A stretch of DNA of 64,000 nt, from positions 434,001-498,000 of the forward strand of contig NZ_JACXBS010000002.1 of NCBI RefSeq assembly GCF_014698015.1. The letters run 5' to 3'. The stretch's first letter is position 1. The number at the start of each line of letters is the position of its first letter. Below, one piece after another: positions 1 to 7,724 of the stretch. Below the pieces are notes generated by a model, which was not told the DNA's origin, ran no database searches, and saw nothing but the letters and a program-made list of their open reading frames with translations. A program made the translations under genes and the position numbers. Source of the DNA: Kocuria sp. cx-455 (GTDB lineage: Bacteria; Actinomycetota; Actinomycetes; Actinomycetales; Micrococcaceae).

Positions 1-43
1 CGGTCCTGATCTCGGTGCTGTCGGTGGCAGTGTCGTTGGCCAT
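1..43 (-). CDS. Unidentified protein, N-terminal fragment cut by the window edge
   Basis: An ATG lies at 43-41 on the minus strand, preceded by a GAAGGA ribosome binding site. The reading frame stays open to the window edge. Only about 14 residues (MANDTATDSTEIRT) are visible, too few to assign a family. The start codon is 11 nt downstream of the copB stop, so it probably belongs to the copB transcript, and a metal-related role is inferred from position only. Confidence 0.55.
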   Translation of the reverse strand, partial: MANDTATDSTEIRT

Positions 44-54
44 GGTTGTGTCCT

Positions 55-2205
55 TCACTTCTGGCGCTCCAGGACGGAGCGGGTGCTGGCTTCGGGGGTG
101 AGGTCGATGCGCCGCAGCAGCTGGGCGTTGAGGGCGACAACGACGGTGGAGATCGACATCAGGATCGCGCCGACCGACATCGGCAGGACGAACCCGACGG
201 GTGCGAGGACGCCGGCCGCGAGCGGGACGGAGATGAGGTTGTAGCCGGCGGCCCACCACAGGTTCTGCTTCATCTTCCGGTAGGCGGCCCTCGACAGCTG
301 GATCACCGACAAGACGCTGCGCGGGTCGGAGCTGGCGAGAATGACCCCGGCCGAGGCGATGGCGACGTCGGTGCCGGCTCCGATGGCGATGCCGACATCG
401 GCCTGGGCCAGCGCGGGGGCGTCGTTGACGCCGTCGCCGACCATGGCGACCTTCTTGCCCTCGTGCTGGAGCGCGGCGACTTTCGCGGACTTGTCCTCGG
501 GACGAACGTCGGCGAAGACGCGGTCGATGCCGAGTTCCTGGCCGACCTCGTTCGCCACCGCTTCGGCGTCACCGGTGATCATGACGACCTCGACGCCGAG
601 CTCATGGAGGGCGTCGACGGCATCGCGGGACTCTGGGCGAACCTCGTCGGCGAGCTTGAGGCCACCGATCACCTTGCCATCACGGAGGACGTGCAGGATG
701 ATCGCGCCCTCTGCCCGCCACGCGTCTGCCGTGTCGACCTCGTCCTGCCCGGTCTCTTCGAGCAGCCGGGGTCCGCCGACGCGGATCTCCTGGTCGGCCA
801 CCGTCGCAGTGACGCCGACCGCGGGGGAAGAGGTGAATCCGCTGGACGGCTCGAGGGTGAGGCTCTTCTCCTTGGCGGCGGTAACGATGGCCTGGGCGAG
901 GGGGTGCTCGCTGTCGGCCTCGGCGGATGCGGCCAGGGCGAGCACCTGGTCGGCATCCATGCCTGCGGTCGGTTCGACGCCGGTGACGGTGGGCTCGCCC
1001 TTGGTCAGGGTGCCGGTCTTGTCGAAGAGGACCGCGTCGACTTGGCGCATGGACTCCAGGGCGAGGCGGTCCTTGACCAGGACGCCGCCGCGGGCGGCGC
1101 GCTCGGTGGCGATGGAGACGACCAGTGGGATCGCCAGGCCCAGAGCGTGGGGGCAGGCGATGACGAGGACGGTGATGGTGCGGATGACCGCGTCGTCGGG
1201 CAGTCCGAAGAGGGTCCAGACTGTTGCGGTGATCAGGGCGGCTACGAGGGCGAACCAGAACAGCAGGGCAGCGGCGCGGTCGGCGATGCGCTGTGCACGG
1301 GAGGAAGAGCCCTGCGCCTCAGCGACGAGCCGGTTGATGCCCGCCAGCGCCGTGTCGTCGCCCGTGGCGGTGATCTCCACCCGCAGGCCGGAGTCGGTGG
1401 CGACGGTGCCGGCGGTGACGTTCTCGCCCTCGCCGCGGGCGACGGGGCGTGACTCGCCGGTGATCATGGACTCGTCCATGTCGGCGCGGCCGTCGACGAC
1501 GATGCCGTCGGCGGGGACGCTGCCACCGGGGCGGACGATCACGACATCGCCGACGCGCAGCTCGGCCGGGTCGACCTTGACGACGTCGTCGCCCTCGATC
1601 CGCTCGGCCTCATCGGGCAGCAGCGCGGCCAGGGAGTCCAGCGCCGAAGTGGTCTGGGCCAGGGAGCGCATCTCGATCCAGTGGCCCAGCAACATGATGA
1701 CGATCAGCAACGCCAGCTCCCACCAGAACTCGAGCTCGTGATGGACGAGCCCGAGAGTGGCGGCCCAGGAGGCGAGGAACGCGACGGTGATCCCGAGCGC
1801 GATCAGCAGCATCATCCCGGGCTGGCGGCTCTTCAGCTCGCTGACGGCACCGGTGAGGAACGGGGTGCCGCCCCAGGCGTACATGACGGTGCCGAGCACT
1901 GCGGCGACCCAGCCCGCCCAGCCGGGCACCGAGTAGCCCAGCAGCATGGCGAACATGGGAGAGAACGCGACCACCGGGATGGCGATGACGAGGTTGATCC
2001 AGAACAGTCGACGGAACTGGCCGACGTGGTCGCCGTGGCCCGCATGACCACCATGGCCACTGCCGTGATCGCCGTGCCCGGCATGGTCGCCGTGTTCCAT
2101 GGTGTGGCCTTCGTGCTCGGCATGCGAGTCGTCAACGTGGCCGGACTCGGTGGTCTCGTCGGCGACGTCGCCGTGGTGATGGTGATGCGTGGTCGGGTCC
2201 GTCAT
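55..2205 (-). CDS. copB: CopB-type (CPH) heavy-metal P1B-ATPase
   Basis: A membrane ATPase that exports copper or silver ions from the cytoplasm. The 716-residue protein starts with a histidine-rich metal-binding stretch (about residues 7-60) instead of a CxxC heavy-metal domain. The transmembrane metal site is CPH (about 351-353), typical of the P1B-3/CopB class, whereas CopA in this window has CPC. The phosphorylation motif DKTGT is near 395, the SEHP motif near 432 and GDGVNDAP near 590, so all catalytic motifs are present. The ATG at 2205 is chosen because the frame upstream is low-complexity and the histidine tract follows directly. It lies downstream of the YdhK lipoprotein gene, behind an intercistronic hairpin. 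The exact ion (Cu(II), Cu(I) or Ag(I)) is not fixed by sequence. Confidence 0.93.
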   Translation of the reverse strand: MTDPTTHHHHHGDVADETTESGHVDDSHAEHEGHTMEHGDHAGHGDHGSGHGGHAGHGDHVGQFRRLFWINLVIAIPVVAFSPMFAMLLGYSVPGWAGWVAAVLGTVMYAWGGTPFLTGAVSELKSRQPGMMLLIALGITVAFLASWAATLGLVHHELEFWWELALLIVIMLLGHWIEMRSLAQTTSALDSLAALLPDEAERIEGDDVVKVDPAELRVGDVVIVRPGGSVPADGIVVDGRADMDESMITGESRPVARGEGENVTAGTVATDSGLRVEITATGDDTALAGINRLVAEAQGSSSRAQRIADRAAALLFWFALVAALITATVWTLFGLPDDAVIRTITVLVIACPHALGLAIPLVVSIATERAARGGVLVKDRLALESMRQVDAVLFDKTGTLTKGEPTVTGVEPTAGMDADQVLALAASAEADSEHPLAQAIVTAAKEKSLTLEPSSGFTSSPAVGVTATVADQEIRVGGPRLLEETGQDEVDTADAWRAEGAIILHVLRDGKVIGGLKLADEVRPESRDAVDALHELGVEVVMITGDAEAVANEVGQELGIDRVFADVRPEDKSAKVAALQHEGKKVAMVGDGVNDAPALAQADVGIAIGAGTDVAIASAGVILASSDPRSVLSVIQLSRAAYRKMKQNLWWAAGYNLISVPLAAGVLAPVGFVLPMSVGAILMSISTVVVALNAQLLRRIDLTPEASTRSVLERQK

Positions 2206-2260
2206 TGCTCTTCGCTTCCCCTCGTTCTTCCCCGGTCTTCCCTTCGATCGGGTCGTGTCT

Positions 2261-2288
2261 CGCCGCGGACCCTTCAGGGCCCGCGGCG
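2261..2288 (-). terminator. Hairpin between the ydhK-like gene and copB
   Basis: Perfect 8-bp arms (CGCCGCGG and CCGCGGCG) enclose a further 3-bp CCC/GGG stem with a TTCA loop. It starts 7 nt after the lipoprotein stop and has no T-tract, so it is more likely an attenuator or mRNA-stabilising structure than a full stop. Confidence 0.5.
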
Positions 2289-2294
2289 GCCGGC

Positions 2295-2891
2295 TCAGGA
2301 GGCCGGCTTGATCTCGCTCTCGACGACCCACTTGTGGTTGGTCATCTTCATGCCGTCGGACTCATAGTCGACCATGTAGACGGTCTCGTCGGTGGAGGAG
2401 GCGATGGTCGCCTTCGCGCCCTTCATGCCCTCCATGTGCTCCGCTTCCAGCGTGACCTCGGTGCCGTCGGCCACTCGCTGGTCTCCGGCATCCTTGATCT
2501 CCTCCTGCACGACCCACTTGTGATCCTTGACCGGATCCCCGCCGGTGGTGGGCGTGAAGTTCACCGCGTAGGTATAGGTGTCGTAGGCCCCGGCGATCGT
2601 GGCCGGTGCGCCGTCCATGCCCTCCATGTGATCGGCGGTGAGCTTGACCTCGGTGCCGACCGGATACTTCGGCGACGCGGCCTTCTCGATGCCCTCGGGG
2701 GCGGGGCCGCCGTCCATCGGATGCTCCATCCCGCCGCTGTCAGAACTGCTGCCACTGCTTCCGTGGCCCTCGTGCTGGCTGGTCGACGAGGGGGTCGCTT
2801 GGTCCTGGTCTCCTCCGGTGCTGCAGCCGGAGAGCACGAGTGCTCCGCCGAGCACTCCTGCGGCGACGGTGGTCATGAGGCGCTTGCGCAT
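2295..2891 (-). CDS. YdhK-family (DUF1541) lipoprotein, two repeats
   Basis: A 198-residue exported lipoprotein. The signal sequence begins MRKRLMTTVAAG and ends in the lipobox LSGC at about residue 23. A Ser/Gly/His/Met-rich linker follows (about 24-65), then two copies of the DUF1541 repeat. Each contains a GTEVxLxADHMEGM-like segment and ends in a (D/N)HKWVV motif. The family is found next to copper P-type ATPases in many Gram-positives. Metal binding through the His/Met-rich segments is inferred, not proven. It is the first gene of a minus-strand unit with a good AGGAGA ribosome binding site, under a promoter whose spacer is filled by a CsoR-like palindrome. Confidence 0.85.
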   Translation of the reverse strand: MRKRLMTTVAAGVLGGALVLSGCSTGGDQDQATPSSTSQHEGHGSSGSSSDSGGMEHPMDGGPAPEGIEKAASPKYPVGTEVKLTADHMEGMDGAPATIAGAYDTYTYAVNFTPTTGGDPVKDHKWVVQEEIKDAGDQRVADGTEVTLEAEHMEGMKGAKATIASSTDETVYMVDYESDGMKMTNHKWVVESEIKPAS

Positions 2892-2926
2892 AAAGTCTCC
2901 TATCCATTCATTCTAGTCCGATCAAC

Positions 2927-2953
2927 ATTATACCCCTATGGGGTATAGGTCAA
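2927..2953 (-). promoter_or_regulatory. Promoter of the ydhK-copB unit with CsoR-like operator in the spacer
   Basis: On the minus strand TTGACC (2953-2948) and TATAAT (2932-2927) are 15 nt apart. The spacer is filled by a perfect inverted repeat with 8-nt arms TATACCCC and GGGGTATA (2929-2947, 3-nt centre). The core is ATACCC-N5-GGGTAT, the layout of CsoR-type copper operators. A repressor bound there would block RNA polymerase directly. Confidence 0.7.
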
Positions 2954-2996
2954 ATATCGATCGGTGGGCGTGGAATCGCTCAGCTTCGATCCAGTC

Positions 2997-3033
2997 GCCC
3001 CGGGCAGCAGTAGTAATACTGCAGCCCCGGGGC
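2997..3033 (-). terminator. Terminator-like hairpin after the YHS gene
   Basis: Arms GCCCCGGG (2997-3004) and CCCGGGGC (3026-3033) form a perfect 8-bp GC stem with a partly paired inner loop. It begins 9 nt past the stop of the YHS-domain gene and separates the copA unit from the next promoter. Confidence 0.5.
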
Positions 3034-3042
3034 ATCGAAGGA

Positions 3043-3384
3043 TCAGGCCATGTTGGCGGCGTACTTGGCTGGATCGGAGTCGAAGGTCGGTCCGCAGCCT
3101 GGGCAGCAGAGCCAGTAGCGCTGCCCGTCGTAGTCACGGAAGAGGCCCTTTTCTTCGGCGTCCTGTTTGTTGACCGGATTGCCGACCATGACGGGGCAGG
3201 TGGTCATGTCGTCGCTTCCTTCGACGAGAAGGTTTTCGCGATGGCCGGAATTCGCGGCGTGGTTCTCTGCGCCGGTCGTGCCGCAGCAGCCGGATCCTGC
3301 GCTGACCGGTGCCTCGGCTGCGGATGTCTCGGTTGCGGGGGAGGTGCTGCAGCAGCTGGTGGGTGCCTGGTCTTCGATTCTCAT
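3043..3384 (-). CDS. Cys-rich YHS-domain metal-binding protein
   Basis: A small protein downstream of copA. The C-terminal 54 residues form a YHS/TRASH-like domain starting MTTCPVMVGNPV and containing WLCCPGC, with Cys residues placed to bind a metal. From the ATG at 3384 the protein has 113 residues and an extra N-terminal segment with two further Cys pairs (TSCCST and SGCCGT). An alternative ATG at 3207 has a better ribosome binding site (GAAGGAAG) and would give only the YHS domain. The longer form is preferred because it starts 49 nt after the copA stop and its cysteine pairs look functional. Likely a cytoplasmic copper-binding or copper-handing protein; its partner is unknown. Confidence 0.7.
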   Translation of the reverse strand: MRIEDQAPTSCCSTSPATETSAAEAPVSAGSGCCGTTGAENHAANSGHRENLLVEGSDDMTTCPVMVGNPVNKQDAEEKGLFRDYDGQRYWLCCPGCGPTFDSDPAKYAANMA

Positions 3385-3433
3385 TCTCGGTGGATGCCTT
3401 TCGTGTGTTCGGATGATGGTTGGTTCTGCGGCG

Positions 3434-5722
3434 TCACTGCTTGGCGACGCTGCGGAACCCGCGCAGGCGGAGGCTGTTGCCGACGACGAAGACGCTGGAG
3501 AACGCCATCGCCGCGCCTGCGAGCATGGGGTTGAGCATGCCCAGCGCCGCGACCGGAATGGCCGCGACGTTGTAGGCGAAGGCCCAGAACAGGTTCGACT
3601 TGATCGTGCCCAGGGTCCTGCGGGAGAGCCGGATCGCGTCGACCGCGGCCCGCAAGTCGCCCCGCACGAGGGTGATGTCGGAGGCCTCGATGGCGACGTC
3701 GGTGCCGGTGCCCATCGCCAGGCCAAGGTCGGCCTGGGCGAGGGCGGGGGCGTCGTTGACGCCGTCGCCGACCATCGCGATGACCTTGCCCGCGTCCTGG
3801 AGGCGGGTAACGACATCCACCTTGTCCTTGGGCAGGACCTCGGCGATGACCTTTTCGATGCCGACCTCGGCGGCGATCCGCTTGGCCACGGCCTCGTTGT
3901 CGCCGGTGAGCAGGACCGGGGTGAGGCCCAGGTCTTTCAGGCCCTGGATCGCCTCGGCGCTGGTGGGCTTGACGGCGTCGGCGACGACGAGGATTCCGCG
4001 GGCCTGTCCGTCCCAGCCGACGGCGACGACGGTCTTGCCCTCGTCCTCGGCTGCGGCCTTGGCGGCGGCGACGTCGGAGGAGAGGTGCTGCGACCAGTCG
4101 GCCAGCAGGGACTCCCGGCCGACGAGCACGCCGCGGCCGTCGACGACTCCCTGGACGCCCTTGCCCTCGATGTTCGCGAAGTCCTCGGGAGTGGGCAGCT
4201 GCCCGATCTCCTGGACCGCGCCCTTGGCGATGGCCTGGGCGATGGGGTGCTCGGAGGCGTCCTCCAGAGCGCCTGCCAGGCGGAGCAGCTCGGCGCGGTC
4301 GACGCCGGGCTCGGTGATCGCCTCGACCAGGGTCATCTTGCCGGTGGTGACGGTGCCGGTCTTGTCGAGGACGATAGTGTCGACCTTGCGGGTGGATTCG
4401 AGAACCTCGGGACCCTTGATCAGCACGCCCATCTGCGCGCCGCGACCGGTGCCGACCAGCAGGGCGGTGGGAGTGGCCAGGCCGAGGGCGCAGGGGCAGG
4501 CGATGACGAGGACCGCGACCGCTGCGGTGAAGGCGGCGGAGACGGGGAACCCGGCACCGAGCCACGCGCCGAGGGCGATGACCGAGATGGCGATGACGAT
4601 CGGAACGAACACGCCAGAGATCCGGTCGGCCAGGCGCTGGACCGCGGCCTTGCCAGTCTGGGCGTCCTCGACGAGCTTGGCCATCTGTGCCAGTTGGGTG
4701 TCCGACCCGACGCGGGTCGCGCGGATGACCAGGCGGCCGCCGGCGTTGACGGTCGCGCCCGTGACCGGGTCGCCGGCGACGACCTCGACTGGCACGGACT
4801 CTCCGGTGAGCATGGACGCGTCCACGGCCGACGTTCCGGAGGCGACGGTGCCGTCGGTGGCGATCTTCTCACCTGGGCGGACGACGAACTCGTCGCCGAC
4901 GGCCAGATCGGAGGTCGGGATCTTGACCTCGGCCCCATTGCGCAGAACCGAGACTTCCTTCGCGCCGAGCTCGAGCAGGGCGCGCAGCGCGGCACCGGCC
5001 TGGCGCTTGGAGCGCTTCTCGAAGTAGCGGCCGGCGAGGATGAACATCGTCACCCCGGCCGCGGCTTCGAGGTAGATGTTGCCCGCGCCGTCGGAGGGAG
5101 CGATGGTGAACTCGAAGGGATGCGTCATGCCTGGCGTCCCGGCGGTGCCGAGGAACAGGGCGTAGAGCGACCACAGGAACGCCGCGGTCGTGCCCATGGA
5201 GATGAGGGTGTCCATGGTCGCGGTGCCGTGGCGCAGGTTGGTCCACGCTGCCTTGTGGAACGGCCAGGCCGCCCAGACGATCACCGGTGCGGCCAGGGCC
5301 AGGGAGGCCCACTGCCAGTAGGTGAACTGGAGCGCAGGAACCATGGCCATGGCGATCACCGGGACGGTGAGCACGATTGCGCCGATGAGGCGGTGCTTGA
5401 GCGATGTCAGCTCGGAGTCGGGAGCCTCACCATCGTCCGTGGTCGGGCCCGACGGCGTCGCGTCCTTGGGCTTGGGCATGGCAGCGGTGTAGCCGGTCTT
5501 CTCGACCTCGGCGACCAGCAGGGCGGGGTCGTACCCGTCGGGCACGGTGACCTTGGCCTTCTCGGTGGCGTAGTTGACCGTGGCGGAGACACCGTCGAGC
5601 TTATTGAGCTTACGCTCGATCCGGTTCGCGCAGGAGGCGCAGGTCATCCCGCCAATCTCGAGCTCGATGCCGGCGTCCGCGACTAGCGGCGCTTGGGTGT
5701 TCGCTGCAGCTTGGGTGCTCAC
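3434..5722 (-). CDS. copA: CopA-type Cu(I)-exporting P1B-ATPase
   Basis: A 762-residue Cu(I) efflux pump. One N-terminal heavy-metal domain carries GMTCASC (residues 25-31). The membrane metal site is CPC (about 409-411), the phosphorylation site DKTGT is at about 453, and GDGVNDAP is near 650. MxxSS-type substrate residues were not checked. The start is GTG, with GGAAAGGA upstream. The gene lies between the HVHP-repeat protein (upstream, 50 nt gap) and the YHS gene. Together with CopB it gives the island two copper ATPases of different classes: CopA for cytoplasmic Cu(I), CopB probably for other ions. Confidence 0.95.
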   Translation of the reverse strand: MSTQAAANTQAPLVADAGIELEIGGMTCASCANRIERKLNKLDGVSATVNYATEKAKVTVPDGYDPALLVAEVEKTGYTAAMPKPKDATPSGPTTDDGEAPDSELTSLKHRLIGAIVLTVPVIAMAMVPALQFTYWQWASLALAAPVIVWAAWPFHKAAWTNLRHGTATMDTLISMGTTAAFLWSLYALFLGTAGTPGMTHPFEFTIAPSDGAGNIYLEAAAGVTMFILAGRYFEKRSKRQAGAALRALLELGAKEVSVLRNGAEVKIPTSDLAVGDEFVVRPGEKIATDGTVASGTSAVDASMLTGESVPVEVVAGDPVTGATVNAGGRLVIRATRVGSDTQLAQMAKLVEDAQTGKAAVQRLADRISGVFVPIVIAISVIALGAWLGAGFPVSAAFTAAVAVLVIACPCALGLATPTALLVGTGRGAQMGVLIKGPEVLESTRKVDTIVLDKTGTVTTGKMTLVEAITEPGVDRAELLRLAGALEDASEHPIAQAIAKGAVQEIGQLPTPEDFANIEGKGVQGVVDGRGVLVGRESLLADWSQHLSSDVAAAKAAAEDEGKTVVAVGWDGQARGILVVADAVKPTSAEAIQGLKDLGLTPVLLTGDNEAVAKRIAAEVGIEKVIAEVLPKDKVDVVTRLQDAGKVIAMVGDGVNDAPALAQADLGLAMGTGTDVAIEASDITLVRGDLRAAVDAIRLSRRTLGTIKSNLFWAFAYNVAAIPVAALGMLNPMLAGAAMAFSSVFVVGNSLRLRGFRSVAKQ

Positions 5723-5772
5723 CGCGTGTCCTTTCCTGTTGCTTCTTCGTCGACGGACTGGCCCTTTGGGGA

Positions 5773-6720
5773 TCAGTGGCCGCCCGAGTGTGATTCGTCG
5801 TCTGCCTGGGTGCCGTCGCCGTGCCCGGCGTCGACCACGAACTGTGCGGTGCGGACCTTGCCGTCGATCTGGAAGTCCAGGTACAGCAGGTATCGGCCGG
5901 CGGTGGGGACCTCGGCGGCGAAGCTGACGTCTGGTCCTCCGGTCGACCCCGCTTGGGGTTCGTCGCCGGCGGGGTGCACGTGCAGGTAGGCCAGGTCACC
6001 CTCGCGCAACGCGACCAGGTGGCCAAATGCGCCGAGGTACGGCTCGAGCGCGGTGACCGGCTTGCCGTTGCGCTCGACGGTGGCCGTCAGGTCGCTCGTG
6101 CTCCCGGCGTTTAATTCTCCGTCCAGGGTGACGGTGTACCCGTCGACCTCGTCGGTGCGCGAGACCGTCGCCTCGACCGGGGCGTAGTCGCCGGCGACCT
6201 CGACGGCACGGGTGAGCGTGACGCCCTCGGCGTCCTTCCCGGCGGGGGTGAAGTCGGCGTAGACGCGGTAGGTTCCTGCCTCGTCCCAGTTCCACGACGG
6301 CACCGACCAGGTGCCGGTGGCCTCGTCCAAGTCCGGGTGCACGTGGCGGAACTGCGTCCCGTCGGTGCGCACCACGATCAGGTGAAGATCCTTCTCATGA
6401 GTCCTCGTGTACTCCGTCACCGGCTTCCCGTCCTCATCGAGGATCCGGAAGCTCAGTTTGCCGGCATCATTGGTGCCTGATGGGGCCGTGACGGGAGAGA
6501 GGACGTAGCCGGCAGCGCTGGCCGAGACGCCGTTCATCGCGTGCTCCATGTTCTGCTCCTCCGTGTCCCCGTGACCCTCGCCGTGCGAGCCCGTGTCGCT
6601 GCTCTTGGCCCAGGCGGCCAAGACGCTGTCGGGGACGACGACGCCGGCGAGCCCGAAGGCCGCGCCGAACGCCACCACCAGCCCAGCGCCGTAGGCCGCG
6701 AGCCTGACCGGTGCCTTCAT
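5773..6720 (-). CDS. Membrane-anchored protein with two HVHP repeats, copper cluster
   Basis: A 315-residue protein with one N-terminal membrane segment (about residues 7-35). A His/Met-rich stretch follows (about 44-63), then two beta-rich domains that each carry an HVHP motif (near 126 and 247) after a similar LHLIVVR or GHLVALR strand. The C-terminus is His/Asp-rich. I do not recognise a named family with certainty. The fold may be cupredoxin-like or FixH-like. The histidines suggest extracellular copper binding, possibly capture or hand-over to an oxidase or ATPase. The start codon shares one base with the copZ stop (TGATG), so it is translationally coupled to copZ. Confidence 0.8.
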   Translation of the reverse strand: MKAPVRLAAYGAGLVVAFGAAFGLAGVVVPDSVLAAWAKSSDTGSHGEGHGDTEEQNMEHAMNGVSASAAGYVLSPVTAPSGTNDAGKLSFRILDEDGKPVTEYTRTHEKDLHLIVVRTDGTQFRHVHPDLDEATGTWSVPSWNWDEAGTYRVYADFTPAGKDAEGVTLTRAVEVAGDYAPVEATVSRTDEVDGYTVTLDGELNAGSTSDLTATVERNGKPVTALEPYLGAFGHLVALREGDLAYLHVHPAGDEPQAGSTGGPDVSFAAEVPTAGRYLLYLDFQIDGKVRTAQFVVDAGHGDGTQADDESHSGGH

Positions 6721-6929
6721 CAGACGCGAACCGCCGTATAGCCGGCTTCCTCGACCGCGGCCAGGACCTTCGCGTCGTCGACCTCGCCGGAGGCGGAGAC
6801 GACGAGCTTGCCGGTCTGCGCGCTGACCTGGATATCGGTGACGCCAGAGATCTCGCTGACCTCCTCGCGGACCGACATCTCGCAGTGCCCGCAGGTCATG
6901 CCCGTCACCTGGTACTCGTTCGCAGTCAT
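6720..6929 (-). CDS. copZ: Copper chaperone CopZ
   Basis: A 69-residue, single heavy-metal-associated domain with the Cu(I) site GMTCGHC near residues 10-16. It is the usual length for CopZ, which carries Cu(I) to the CopA N-terminal domain and to copper sensors. It is the first gene of the copZ-HVHP-copA-YHS unit, with a strong GAGGAGG ribosome binding site. Two CsoR-like operators lie upstream. Confidence 0.92.
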   Translation of the reverse strand: MTANEYQVTGMTCGHCEMSVREEVSEISGVTDIQVSAQTGKLVVSASGEVDDAKVLAAVEEAGYTAVRV

Positions 6930-6949
6930 CGCATAACCTCCTCAATTTG

Positions 6950-6968
6950 GGTACCCCCGGTGGGTACC
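6950..6968. promoter_or_regulatory. CsoR-like operator in the copZ leader
   Basis: Perfect 7-bp inverted repeat GGTACCC (6950-6956) and GGGTACC (6962-6968) with a 5-nt centre. It has the same spacing as the other copper operators in the window and lies just downstream of the predicted copZ transcription start. Confidence 0.6.
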
Positions 6969-6982
6969 TGTGTGAGTGCAAC

Positions 6983-7010
6983 CGTATACCCCTGACGGGT
7001 ATTCCCGCAA
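6983..7010 (-). promoter_or_regulatory. copZ operon promoter with CsoR-like operator
   Basis: Minus-strand TTGCGG (7010-7005) and TATACG (6988-6983) are separated by 16 nt. The spacer holds ATACCC (6986-6991), 5 nt, GGGTAT (6997-7002). This is the same promoter design as at 2927-2953. Confidence 0.6.
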
Positions 7011-7054
7011 GGGGATGCGGACTCGCCGCTGAATGATCCCCACGTGTCGAGGGG

Positions 7055-7074
7055 ATACACCACCGGGGTATGCT
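7055..7074 (+). promoter_or_regulatory. Promoter and CsoR-like operator of the DUF6153 gene
   Basis: The imperfect inverted repeat ATACAC-N5-GGGTAT (7055-7071) runs into a TATGCT -10 box (7069-7074). The GTG start of the gene lies 6 nt after the -10 box, where the transcript should begin, so the mRNA is probably leaderless. No convincing -35 box was seen. Confidence 0.5.
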
Positions 7075-7080
7075 GGGGCT

Positions 7081-7518
7081 GTGGAGACCGCGACCGATGA
7101 ACCCTGCCGCAGCCGGCACTGGCTGCAGCTGATCATTCTTACGGCGCTGCTGATCACGGGTCTCCTCGGCATGCACGCGCTGGTCGGCGGACCGGCAGCG
7201 GCGACGACCCCCATGGCGTCGCCGGCTCACGCGTCCTCGCAGTCGCCCGACATGACGGGCATGACGTCTATCGCCTCCATGTCGAGCGCGACCGGAGCAC
7301 AGGGTCCGGTGCACGGCTCCGGAGGCTGCGCAGACGCCATGAACAGCGGCGACTCCACCTGTGTCTCCGCGCCTACGACCCAGAGCATTCCGGCCCTCCC
7401 CGTTCCGTCCGTCGCAGCTGTGCCCACACTCGTCTCTGCGCCCATGCCGTCGTCGCCGTCCGAGACGCCCCGCCGGTTCGCGCTGACGCATCTGGAGCTG
7501 TCGATCTACCGAACGTGA
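7081..7518 (+). CDS. DUF6153-like small membrane protein
   Basis: A 145-residue protein from the GTG at 7081. One membrane segment (about residues 13-33) contains the LLGMHAL motif that I associate with DUF6153. The remainder is a Met/Ser/His-containing exterior region (for example SPDMTGMTSIASMSS) with two cysteines in the middle. Function unknown. It is divergent from copZ, shares the operator region, and is followed by the multicopper oxidase, so a role in copper handling outside the cell is inferred. Confidence 0.65.
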   Translation: METATDEPCRSRHWLQLIILTALLITGLLGMHALVGGPAAATTPMASPAHASSQSPDMTGMTSIASMSSATGAQGPVHGSGGCADAMNSGDSTCVSAPTTQSIPALPVPSVAAVPTLVSAPMPSSPSETPRRFALTHLELSIYRT

Positions 7519-7724
7519 GCACTGAGGAGCGCCGATGCGGCGCTCCTCAGTCAGCCACCTCGGCGGGTCCACGACCCTGCCGTGCCTGCCACGACACCGT
7601 GTCCCAAAACGCTGGCCCATCTTCCGGGCCCAGGCGGCTCTGTGCCTCCGATCACCCGTGTTCGTCGAGCGCGCGGGCGCGATGTCGTGGTCCCGTTCAC
7701 CATCGACACAGAAGGACATCACCC

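Noticed and set aside
3167-5686. A long plus-strand open frame (839 codons) opposite copA
   Set aside because: It is the antisense of the well-supported copA frame, rich in Gly, Asp and Arg, and has no recognisable motif. High GC makes such frames common.
7515-7724. Longer start for the multicopper oxidase (210 nt upstream)
   Set aside because: It would hide the Tat/lipobox signal inside the protein. The ATG at 7725 has a good ribosome binding site.
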